Assembly (NCBI RefSeq): GCF_024679245.1
Contig: NC_090186.1
Coordinates: 44,338,569 to 44,402,568, forward strand
Origin: Pseudorasbora parva
Lineage: Eukaryota > Chordata > Actinopteri > Cypriniformes > Gobionidae
Length of the DNA stretch: 64,000 bases
Reading direction: 5' to 3'
Notes under the pieces: generated by a model
Told to the model about the DNA's origin: nothing
Databases searched by the model: none
The model's input: only the letters and a program-made list of their open reading frames with translations
Part shown: positions 41,455-53,700 of the stretch, in pieces
Numbering within the stretch: position 1 is the first letter of the stretch
How the letters are laid out: the number at the start of each line of letters is the position of its first letter
Made by a program: the position numbers and the translations under genes

Positions 41455-42985
41455 GTGTTTTTAAGATGGTTGAATGCAGTTTTACAGATGCTAGAAGTAT
41501 AGCTTTCAAATGAGAGACTGGTATCGACGAGCACACCATGGTTCCTCACTGATGACGAGGGCTTGACAGAGGAGAGTGTTAGAAAGTATTCTAGGTTACT
41601 ACTTGTGGAGCTTTCCTGTCCAATAATTATAAATTCTTTTTTTCTGAATTAAGTTGCTGGAAATTATAAGTCATCAGATTTTTTTTTATCAGCTATACAT
41701 TCCCTTAATCTTGTGAATTGGTCAGTTTAATCAGGGCTTGAAGAAATATTGAGCTATATAAACATAAATATATCATCAGCATGACAATGAAAACTAACGC
41801 CATGCTTCCTAATGGTATCTCCCAGTGGTAGCATATACAGGGTGAAGAGCAAAGGTCCTAACACTGAGCCTTGCGGTACTCCATACTGAACTTGTGATCG
41901 GTGTGATATCTCTTCATTTACTGCTACAAACTGATAATAGTCAGATAAGTACGATTTAAACCATGCCAATGCAATTTCACTAATGCCATAATCATTTTCA
42001 AGTTGAAGCTTTATTTTTGATTAATTAGGCTACTGTATAGAATAAATACCTAGGGTTGTGTTTTCTTCTAAGAGAGTCGAGAAATAAGCAGATCTAGCAG
42101 TTTTTACGGCCTTTTTGTATGCAATCATGCTCTCTTTCCACAAATTGCGAAAAACCTCCAGTTTTTTTTTTCCTGCTGCGCTCCATTTTTCTGGCTGCTG
42201 TTTTAAGGGCCCGAGTGTGCTCGTTGTACCTTGGTGTTGGACTGTTTTCTTTAATCTTCTTTAAGCACCGGGGAGCAGTAGTGTCTAAAGTGCTGGTAAA
42301 GAGAGAGTCATTAGTTTCTGTTGCATCATCAAGTTCCTCTTGGCTATCTGGGATGCTGAGGAGATGGAACTGATGAGGAAGATTATTTACAAAGCAATCT
42401 TTAGTCGTAGCGGTTATAGTCCTGCCATATTTGAAGAGAGGGGACGGCTTTGCAACCTTAGCCAAATTAAGAATACATGATACTAGGTAATGATCTGAGA
42501 TGTCATCGCTCTGCTGCTAATTTCAACTGTATTAACATTTATTCCATGTGACAGTATTAGGTCTAAAGTATGATTATGGCAATGAGTTGGTCCTGATACG
42601 TGTGGTCTAACTCCAATAGAGTTTAGAATGTCGCTAAATGCCAATCCCAATGCGTCTTTTTCATTCTTTACATTGATATTAAATTGACCAACAATTAGGA
42701 CTTCATCTGCAGCCAGTACTAACTCTGATAGAAAATATTATTTAGTAAAGTCTGTATTGTGCCCTGGTGGCCTGTATACAGTAGCCAACACAAATGTAAA
42801 ACGGGATTTATCAATTTCACTACATATTGTTACATAAATCACCAAAACTTAAAAAGTATTTAAAATTGAATCTAGACTTCTGAATAATATTATTATAAAT
42901 TACAGCAACACCTCCCCATTTACCTTTCAGATGTGGCTCGTGTTTATAATAAAAATCTTGAGGGGTGGACTCAAGACAGGGGCAG
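41455..42985 (-). pseudogene. Decayed LINE (L2/CR1-like) retrotransposon
   Basis: Minus-strand pieces in order: an endonuclease-like segment (YYKHEPHLKGKWGGVAVIYN at about 42960-42890), a linker segment (42465-42094) and reverse transcriptase pieces ([20 protein letters not shown], 41969-41754). The usual catalytic YADD reads HADD here (FHCHADD), and stops are frequent, so it is dead. The Tc1 derivative at 40845-41454 is inserted near its 3' side. It follows the apob 3' end on the same strand. Confidence 0.8.
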
Positions 42986-43270
42986 GAAAGCAGGAAAATA
43001 TTGTTTTTCAGTTCACATTTAGGCTTTTTTCATGTGCTTTAAATACTGGAGTTATTAAATTTTAAAAATCACTAAAAAAAGTATTTTAACTTGGACTGTA
43101 ACTAGGAATACACATTAGCAAAAGTAATTTTATCCTCTTTTTATTTTGCAAAAGTACAATTATATTAAATACATTAACATCAATTAAACAAACAATGAAC
43201 CTCACAAACATGTACAGTTGTCAATGAAGTAGAATGATACGAGGAGCCAAGTCTATAGTAAAATTATCAA

Positions 43271-43276
43271 TTTATT
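43271..43276 (-). terminator. apob: Polyadenylation signal (AATAAA on minus) of apob
   Basis: TTTATT on the plus strand, 239 bp past the apob stop codon; the first good hexamer after the stop. Confidence 0.45.
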
Positions 43277-43514
43277 GTAATTAGTGTTTAAATGAGACCA
43301 ACAATATTTCAGGGATTTAATTACTAACTTTATCCTCAGCGGAAGAATGAAATACTATCATTGTGCTTGAGAATCACGTATGAAGTTATTCTGGATCTGT
43401 TCATGTCAGTGATTATGAGGCCTGAGTTGAACAAGCATTAAGTGAATAAAGCCCAATGATTAGTTGATATCAGTCCCTTGATGAAATACTTTAATACGGT
43501 GTATTAAATTAATG

Positions 43515-46500
43515 TTAATTTTGGCCAATGTGAATTAAACTTAATTCCCCCTGATACTCCAGAAGCGTAGATGGAGACGTTAGATTAGAAGAGCACCCAA
43601 GCACAAGCTTTGAGACAGGAAATTCACTGAAAAACTCTGCTGATATTTCTGTACTTGAATTGTACCAACGGGAGAAAGTCGTTGTTTTGTATCCATTCGG
43701 TGATTGAGCATTTCTTACATCAAAATCATCATAACTTGGCTGAGTCAAGAGCATGTCTACAGCAGCCATGAGGGTACTCAGGGGAACAAGTTCAACTTTT
43801 CCAAGAGCAGTGTGGTTTATTGCAATTTGAAAATCACTTTCATGGCTATATGTATAGTTTGAATCAATTTCTAGCAAAGAATACATACGGTCAAGATCTC
43901 CCTCTAAAGTCAGCTTCTCATTGATGTCAAAATCCAACTTGGAATATTTAAAACCAATGAACCCATTTCCAGTATTCTTCAGATTGGATTTCAGACCATC
44001 AGCGCTCACGTGGATGTTAGCTTCATTATTCATGTTTCCCTTAACTTTGGTGTCATCAGAGAATGTAGAATCTGTGGTTACTTGGGTTGTGGACTTAATG
44101 GAGATGAAGGAAAGAGTTGCATCCAGCTTTAAGGTATTCCCAGCATCTCCATATCCAGCAGCCACTGAATCTGGACGATCAAAGCTGTACTTGACCTTTA
44201 AGTTTGATGTTGCCTTTGGATGGGCCTTGGTGTCCCCAGAAAGTTGATGAGTGGCATCAACAGTGAAGCTTGTCAGATTAATCTTGGCAACTGTGTCCAC
44301 AGACAATACAGCCTCATAGTTATCTTCCAGAGTCAAGGTACTCCCATAATTACAGTCAACGTGGGCATTCTCCAAAGACAAAGAAGAGGCCAGTTTCAGT
44401 CCATTATTTGTGGTCAGGCCAGTGGTTCCATCAAGCTTGGCCTTCAATCCCTGAAACACGGAGGCAGTTTTGGCACTAACACGCATCAAGTAGTCCTTCG
44501 GATAAATACCTGCATTAGCATTGAGGTTAAGAATAGAGGACTTGAAAGACACCTCAGAGACCAGGTTACCCAATGACGGAACAACGAGGCCCAAATCAAT
44601 AATAGGAGCAAACCAGCTCTTCTGGTAGACAAGTTTGGCCCTTAGACCAATGGGCTGGTCACTTGTGGTCAAGTCCAGTGGGCCAGTATTATCATTCCAG
44701 TTCAGCTCTCTGATTGCTGGAATCCTGAAAATGGCTGGCACAAACATTTCTGCAGCATTTAAGTACCCAAAGTTGGCCACACTATTCACAACAGCGTAAA
44801 TACCCATATCAGCTTTGTTATTGCTGGCTGTGAAGTTATGGCTGTAGTTGTAATGGTTTAAGTGGGCGACTGCCACACTGCTGATTTCTTGTATGTCAGA
44901 GTTGAAGGTAACAGTGTAGTCTTTCTGGAGATCAACATTGGCTAAAAAAGACTCAAAGAGGTTGATTTTGGCAATACCTCTGTTCTGAAAGTCAATAGCA
45001 ACCTCACTAGGACAAGTCAGGATGTTGGCGGTATTAGAGAAGACTCCGCTGACGGCTCCGACAACCAATGTGACATGAGATGCCTTGATTTCCACCTTCA
45101 TATCGCCAAAGCTAGCCTTTCCAGAAGCAACCAGTAAACTGTTCTTGATATATGGAGACTCTGTTTCAACACGAGCGTTGAATTCGAGGTGGCTTAGTGC
45201 AACAGCATCAGCGTTCACTTTTATCTTCATCTGCAAAGCATCGCTGTCAGTGTGGCCAGTAAAAGACAGCTTGGCGGCACCAAGGCCCATGTTAAAATGC
45301 AGGTCACCCCTATGGGTGCCTTCTTCAGAGAAGTCTTGAAGAGCAAATTTGCCAGTTCCTTCATTTTTAACTGTCAGTGTGAATGCAGCATCATCCTGGT
45401 AAGCTACAGCCTTCTGAATCAGGCTGATTTCCCCAGACAGAGAGTGCGAGGGGATGTTCACCTGGTTCTTGTATGAGGTGTCAAGAAAGAAAGTACTGTT
45501 AGAAGCAGATCCGTTCAGAGTCAGCAATGCCTGTTGGTCTACAGTCAAGTCAATGTGTGTTAACTTGAATGTTTCAGACACTATTACAGGGCTCGTCTCG
45601 GGGATCGATATCTGCGCTGTGGATTCTAGATTGTAGTTCAGAGCGTTAAGGTCTGCAGAGGTTCCTTCAGTGTTAATAAAAGCAGTGAACAAAGGGTATC
45701 TCTCTGAGGCGTTCTTGAACTCTGCAGAGGTTCTGAAGTTGTAGACAGGGCTGCTGATTCTGACTTCACCATACAGTTTTCCAAAAGACGGCGCTTGAAG
45801 AGATGTTGAATTTGCAAAAATCTGCCTGTCACGCTTAGCACTGGCAGGATGAAAGATCATATTCAGTTTTGTGTAACCTTGGGTGTTGATTGAGCTAAGA
45901 ATATTTTTTACATCCTCAATGATGGAAAATATTAAAACCTTGATGTGCTTTGGTAGCATTTCAACAACTTTGCCAATCTGCATACCCTTCAGAGTCAATT
46001 CCGCCAAATGATCCAATGCCTCACCCATTTCAAATACTAGCTTCTCAAATGCACCAGTCAGACCTTTCAGCTTTAGCACATACTCTTGGTACAGAGCTTT
46101 CAAGGCAAGTTTAAGCTGCACAGCTCTTCTCTCAAAGTTCAAATTAGACACAAAGTCACCAACATGCTGAGTTAAGTTCTGAATTTTAGAAGCAATCCCC
46201 TCTCGGTTGAAGTAATTCCTCAGGGTTTCGCCAATGCTCTCAAGTGTTATTCTGATGTTGCCATGGACTAGAGAAAAACCTTCAGTAAAAGGCAAGTTAA
46301 TTGATTGTGTATCCGTGCTTTTATCATACTTTAGGAAGCCAGAGACTGCAAAGTCCTGATAAGCAGTATTGGCAGTGTTAACCAGATTGGTGTACACTTT
46401 TCCAGACCCTTCCAGGCCAAGCCGCGCTTGAGTATTGTAAGCGCTTATTTCCTGTTCAATGGCATATTTGTTCACTTTAGCTTTAACTGTCACTTTAGTC

Positions 46501-47728
46501 TTTTGTTCAGATGGGATCAGCAGAGTGTCAGACATGCTTTCAAATTGTGATTTAATGGAGCCGCCGTTGTCTATAGGTAGCTCGAGGACGGTTGCGACCT
46601 TGCATTCATGAGAGTGAGTAAAGGATTGTGGTTCTGCTTTTAGAAAGACTTTTGCCATAAACTCATAATTTGTGTCTCTATACAGGTTTGTTTCATCATT
46701 ACCACTAACAGTGGCATCAAAATTGAATCTGAATGGAATAGTTGTACCATCAGTGTTGGTGTCAAAATTGAATGATCTGGAGTTGAAACTTATATGATTT
46801 TTGATTTGGCCAGAAAGTCCAGCAATCTCGAGTTCAGTGTTGTGGTTAACGTGACTTCCCATGATATTTCCAATGGTTTTGCACTGAGCAGTGGCAGCTT
46901 CATTTTTGTAGGTGATCTTGAAGGTGTGCCTGAGCTCCTCCAGACTCAAAAGGCTTTGCAGGGAGGCTGTGCCATTGGTTATCAGGCCATCTTCATTGAG
47001 TTCCAGAATGGCTTTGTGGACAGCTTTGTGTCCAATGAGTATAACAGAGGCGTCACTGTGAATAACTAGACCATTAACATCTAGTGCTCCTGTGACCAGG
47101 GAATGGATACGTTCTGCAGAGCCATGAGTGGAAGTCTCAATCTTAACGCTGACTGCGTCAACACCAAATCTGGTCTCAGCCATGTTTTGGATCTTCAGGC
47201 CAAGAACCTGTGCTTTTGTGTGAGAATTTAGATCAAGCTGGGATTCTTTGAAGGTGATTTTAGCAGTGTTTAGCAATGTTAAAAGGTTGTCGAATGCTGT
47301 GTTGTTGGAAATAATTATCAGCTCTCCATTGGCAAAGGCTACAGTAAAGGAGTTCTGAGCCCGAAGAAGTGCTGAATCTACTTTCAGTGAAGAATTCATC
47401 TTCGCCTCTGATCTGAATGGGAGGACTGAGACTGACTGCAAAAGGTTTCCATCTCCATTGATTAAACCAGCCTTGAAGGATCCTTCCAAGTTTCCATCTC
47501 CATAGATCTCCTCAGCATCAACTCTAAACTGTCCAGTGTGCTCCAGCAAAATTTGCACTCCAACATGACTAGTTAATTCAAGCATGGTTTTGGATTTCAC
47601 ACTGAGTTTTTCAGCAAATTCCACTTCCTCCTCAATGCTGATGGTGGCATTGATAATCTTGTGGTGAAGCACAGTCTTTATGTTGGCCTTGAGAGAATCA
47701 TCGGATGTGGCCTCAACTAGTGCAGATC
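43515..47728 (-). CDS. apob: apob large terminal exon (1405 codons)
   Basis: 4214 nt open without interruption after acceptor TATCCCACAG; counterpart of the giant exon 26 of mammalian APOB but a little over half its length. The sequence is the amphipathic beta-strand and helix repeat region; landmarks include [14 protein letters not shown] (here [11 protein letters not shown]), [33 protein letters not shown] and FSEEGTHRG. At 44420-44394 the segment equivalent to the mammalian LDL-receptor site reads GLTTNNGLK. It ends [15 protein letters not shown] at about human residue 3570-3600, so the C-terminal quarter is not present. Plus-strand frames within it (for example 43921-44247, 46794-47069) are shadows. 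Confidence 0.93.
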
Positions 47729-50700
47729 CTGTGGGATATATAACAAATCAATCAATCAATAAGCAACTATCCACATCAAGTGCATGTGAAACTTCAATTA
47801 TAGTTTTTACCTTTGACCTTTAGGGAGAGGAGGTCAACAGGACTTATGCCAGTGACTTTAAACACAGCAGAATAACTCTCAGCAGGATCTCTGGCCGCAG
47901 ACAAAGCTGCTTCTATGTTGTAGAAGTTGCTGTTTAGTTTCCCGGACAACTCTACCAATCCGAGAGTCGGCACAGAAAGCGCCACGGACTCGGGAATGGA
48001 AAACTCTGGAAGATCAACGCTAGTAGATTCAAATTCCAGACCAAGATGAGGTACAATCAGGTTTGGCGTGGTGAGGGTTGTGGGAAAGTTCAGATCTCTT
48101 GTGTATTTTCCACCCAAGGGCAAGGGAAGAGTGATGGTATAGTAATGCTGGCCAAACTGATATTTAGCAGCAGCCTCTCTGTTTAAAAAAGCATGTGTTC
48201 ATTTTAACAGGTAACTGTGAAATGAATTGAAATACTGGTGTGACATTAACTCACACATTCAGGAACAGTCTTTCAGGAAGAGTGATCACAGGCACGGCAT
48301 GAACTCCCAAAATCTGCACATAGAGTACGCACAATCATTTCTTTTAAAGGGATAGCGCACCATAAAACTCAAATCAAGTCATTATCTCCTCTCCCTGTCT
48401 GATCATTCCCCATCCCATCCCCTATAGAGTGCACTCTCTGACCGTTCCCTATCAGCTTGATAAAGCCTGATGCGGGTCGCAATTCATGTGAAGTATCTGA
48501 CCATTCTGTGGTCCGAAAAAGAAAGAATGGCAATACTGCATTATTAGAAAAACACCAGGGTGAGTAAATGACTTAATTTTCATTTAAGGGTGAACTATCT
48601 CTAAGTTTAAGAAACATTTATTTCTTTGAGTATTTTCAAAAGCTGATGAAAAAGATATGAGGGATGTTCTTACCCCAACAGTGTTTGCCAGAACATCACG
48701 AACCTTCACCTCTTTCAGGCCAATCTGGCGATCAAGAAGGCTATTGACAAATGTTTCAACAGCACTGATGTTGGGAATGATTCTCTGGATCTCAGATCTG
48801 ACATCACACTTAAATTCAGCCTCAATCTTCTCATTCTCTGAGGATAGATATGGTTAGAAAGATAACCGTAAAATAACTGTACTGTCATGATCATATACAG
48901 GTGCTGGTCATGTTAGAATATCATCAAAAAGTTGATTTATTTCACTGATTCCATTCAAAAAGTGAAACTTTTTACTTTTACTTAAAAAAAGTATATTGTT
49001 TTCATTTATTTCACACAGCATATGTTTCAGATGTCTAATTCTTTTAATTTTAATGATTATAACTGACAACTAAGGATAATCCCAAATTCAATATCTCAGA
49101 AAATTAGAAAACTGTGAAAAGGTTGAATATTGAAAACACCTGGTGCCACGCACTAATCAGCTAATGAACTCAAAACACCTGCAGAGGCCTTTAAATGGCC
49201 TCTCAGTCTAGTTCTGTAGGCGACACAATCATGGGGAAGACTGCTGACGACAGTTGTCCAAAAGACGACCATTGACACCTTACACAAGGAGGGCAAGACA
49301 CAAAAGGTCATTGCAAAAGAGGCTGGCTGTTCACAGAGCTCTGTGTCCAAGCACATTAACAGAGAGGCGAAGGGAAGGAAAAGATGTGGTAGAAAAAAGT
49401 GTTCAAGCAATATGGATAGCTGCAACCCTGGAGAGGATTGTGAAACAAAACCTATTCAAAATGTGGTGGAGATTCACAAAGAGTGGACTGCAGCTGGAGT
49501 CAGTGCTTCAAGAACCACCGCGCGCAGACGTATGCAAGACACGGGTTTCAGCTTCGCATTCCTTGAGTCAAGCTACTCTTGAACAACAGACAGCATCAGA
49601 AGCGTCTCATCTGGGCTAAAGACAAAAGGGACTGCTGAGTGGGCCAAAGTTATGTTCTCTGATGAAAGTAAATTTTGCATTTCCTTTAGAAATCAGGATC
49701 CCAGAGTCTGGAGGAAAAGAGGAGAGTCACACAATCCACGTTGTTTGAGGTCCAGTGTAAAGTTTCCACAGTCAGTGATGGTTTGGGGTGCCATGACATC
49801 TGCTGGTGTTGGTCCACAGTGTTTTCTGAGGTCAAAGGTCAACCATATACCAGGAAGTTTTAGAGCACTCTATGGTTCCTGCTGCTGACCAACTTTATGG
49901 AGATGCAGATTTCATTTTCCAACAGGACTTAGTTGTCAGTTATAATCATCAAAATTAAAAGAAATAAACATTTGAAATATTTCAGTCTGTGTGTAATGAA
50001 TGAATAATAATATAATATAAAGTTTCTCTTTTTAAATGGAATTAGTGAAATAAATAAAAATGTTAATGGTATTCTAATTATATGACCAGCACCTGTATTT
50101 CCTTATTTGGATGCCCAATTATTGCGGTTATCTGAAGTTGATTGAATAACCACGATCAGACCCTTAATTAATGTACTGGACATGCACCGTATTTCAGGGA
50201 GAGTGTTTGAACTGAAGTCGTCTCCGGGAGTTTTAGCTCATTCTCAATTTCCAAAGTCAACGTCTCAGTGTGCTTCAGTTTCGCAGAAACTTTAGAATCA
50301 AGCTGAAGAGAATCCATTAGCAACTGTGCAGAGACGCTGTACTGCTGTCGGTTTAATATCAGGACATTTCTGGCCTCATGGGATGTTCCTGTTAGTGAGC
50401 AAAAGACAAATGACGGTTATTTTAAATGTGGATGTTTTGTATTTTTCCAGTTACCCACACAGGAGGGGACGTTCTCGCGACCTTAAGCAAAGTGCAATAA
50501 AAGTTCTCTAAAGGTAACAAAAATCCTAAACCTTTATAGAACATTAGGGACGTTCCTAAAATGTCCTCAGTTGGTTATGGAAGTCCTGCAGTTCAAGATT
50601 ACTTATATGACTTAAGGGGGGCGTTCATTTTTGGTTATTCTATGGTCACACAGCAACATTACAAAGAGGACATTTGGGACATTACCATAATGTTTCTATA

Positions 50701-53700
50701 TGGTTCCCTGTTAGTCAGATGTTTAATAAAACATGTCTTGTTCAGTGCAGCGGTCTCTACACTACATTCTCATAACGTTTGGAGGACCTTTAGGGGACCA
50801 ACCTAGAATGTTATATATGCGACGCCCTTGACACCAGTGGGGGCGTTCTGAGAACGTCCTGGGAATGTAAAATATTCAAATGAAATATGATCACCTAAAT
50901 GTTCAGAGAACGTCCTGAAAGTTCTGTGAAGGTCGACCAAATAACGTCACCTAACCCTTTAAAGATCTCCACATCGTGACAGTCTCAAGAACATTCTGGG
51001 AACATAACATTTCTAGCTTGGTACGTAGTAGACAATAACTCAATGTTACTCTGTTAAGTTGTCTCAAACCTTCAGCCTTCACGCTAATTGTGAGTTTGTC
51101 TGCCTCATCCTCATAGGCGTAGCTGATGGTGGCAATGTACTCTGTGACCTCTTCAGATGGATGGAGCTCAACAGCAAATCTAAACACAGATGTGGATGAA
51201 ATGTTTGAGAGAAAGGAATATCTTTATATCAGTATAAAGATGATTTTCGCTTACGTGCTGTCCCCAGTGAGAGGAAAGTAAGGGGCAGCGTCGTTTGAGC
51301 TTGTGTCGGGATACTTCAGGGCTGTACAGAACTTCAGTCCAGGGAAAAGAGCCGTGCATTTATTCATATTAATATACTCGCCCTTGGCCGGAATGGGCTC
51401 AGTCTTGGCACCAACAACAGACACCAGAGAGTTGCTATAAATGGGGAACAATAACATCATTTACTGTGTGTAAAATTATTTGACTTGTTTTTAGGGCTGC
51501 ACAATTAATCCTACTTTAATTGTGATCCCCATTGCTGCTTGTGTCTGTTAATTCAGCATAATCGCTGTGACATTGGTTATTTGTCATAAAAATATGTACT
51601 TCCATTATATTGCATTGGTTACAAGCCTCCACGAGTGATCATGTTTGTGAATGCCAGATGTCATGATGAGCTTAAATCAATCTCAGCTGTTCTCTTAAAT
51701 TGATACATTTTCTACCAAGTGTTCATCTTAATGTTCCCAACCTGGCAACCATGTGTGCTCTCTTTGGATTGGGAAAGAAAACCTGATGTTATAAAACCTA
51801 TGGAAGCTTGTTTCTGCTCTGGGATACACAAAAAAGGTAATTACGTTTGCAACTTTACATGTCGTAATTCTAATTTTACATGGGGTAATTTTCTTTTTGG
51901 GAGGAACTATCCCTTTAAGGGATTTTAAATGTCTTACGTGACGCTGATGAGCTCAGTCAGACCACGAGGAGCTGGAATGGAGAGCTTGAGCTGGCTGTCA
52001 GTCACAGAGAGCTTCGCTTTAATACCGCTCTCATGATAGATGTTCGTCTGCATCTCCAGACCACAGTGAACATAGTCGGGGAAGTGAGTCCCAATCTCAG
52101 TCACAAACTCAATGCCAGCAGACAGCGTCAAAGCAAATTCCCTCTGTGGTGTAGTCAAATAAAATCAAGTTTGTCAAAGTTCGGATTAAGGTTTTTTTAC
52201 GATTTTGAAAGAAGCCTCTTCTACTCTCCAAGGCTGTATTAATTTGATCAAAAATACAGTAAACATTATGAAATATTATTCTAGTGTAAAACAGCTGTTT
52301 CATATGTTTTGCAGCTCTATATATTTTGTGTGGAATTTTTTATTGCATTTGATCAAATAAAAGCTTTCAAAACATAAATACATCTTAATATAGGTAGAGT
52401 ATAATAGTAGAAATGCAAGATAATTTGTTGTTGAGAATAACATATGCACGACTGAAGTGTGTTAGACTCACCGTGGATGGATTAAAGCTCAATCCTCCTT
52501 TGACTCCAGGAGTGAAGGTACTAGACAGAGCAACTCTCAGAGGAAAGCCAGCGCCGGTGGGCAGATAAAACTCATTATCCATGAAGATGTAGTGAAGGAA
52601 AAGCTCGTTGTCGACACTTGAGAGCAGTCTTTTGAGGAACTGTTTCAAATATATCATTCTGATTAGTAATGCACCAACATTTTGGTGACCGAAAAATGTT
52701 GTGCCTGATGATTTTATGAAAGCGACGACCGCTGTGATTGGTAAAGCTGTACTCACATCAGTGGGGATCATCTTAAGGAGACTGCGAATCATCTTGCCAT
52801 CTTTTGTGTCAAGATACCCAAGTTCAGCACCCAAAAGCTTGAGGTACACCATTGCTTCAGGAGCATTCTGGGCCTTCAAGTCCTCGAAAAGCTTGTTGAC
52901 ATTGTGACTGATTTCATTGAGTATGTTTTGAGAAGCCTAACACACAGAAGAGAGTGAGAATCCAGCTGTGAAGAAATAACATCCATTTGCCACTTTCACT
53001 ACAATACCTGTCTCTTCTTCCTTTCGTTTCTCGTGATCGGCAGCATGTTGTCCAAGACCTCATTGAGTTGGGTGGGCATCTTGTCGGTAGCGTATAAAGT
53101 GGCCTTCAGGATTGTATCTGGGAAGAATCCATCTTCTCCAAAGAGGGCCTCCACAATGGGCTCAAAGCCCTTTCCCTCCATGCCAATCTGAAAGACATTA
53201 GGGCTTCTCGATTATGGTAAAGAGAATTTGGCAGTAATCAAGTAAATGTTGAACTATGTACCTCAATCAAGTCCATATCAAACCCAAATGCATTCAAGGT
53301 CATCTCCAGCATGACCTCCCTCGGAAGTTCATTTGGAGATTCAAAGATCATGTTTCCTTCTAAAGATCCCAGTCTGTAGTATCGAGAGAGTTCGATGGGA
53401 TCCATGAGCATTTCAATTTCATTGCCTTGAAAGGCATCTCGAATCTTCTGTCTCAAGCTAGGGAGGCAACAAAAACAAGATTAGCTTTTCTTCTGAAAAC
53501 TAGATTAGGTTCTTCCCATTCTATTGTTCACTCACTCCAGGCTCTCTGGTGCTGCGTAGCTCCAGATGTTGCTGATGTGAGATTGGATGAAGCTCTTGAC
53601 CTGAGGATTTTCCTCAACAAGGAGCGCCGCTGCCAGTTGAGCGAGTTCAGCAGGATTGGGATTCTTCATCAGGATTAGATACGAGGCTACACGCTTCTGT

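Noticed and set aside
43921..47069. Plus-strand frames opposite the apob last exon
   Set aside because: Shadows of a long conserved minus-strand exon.
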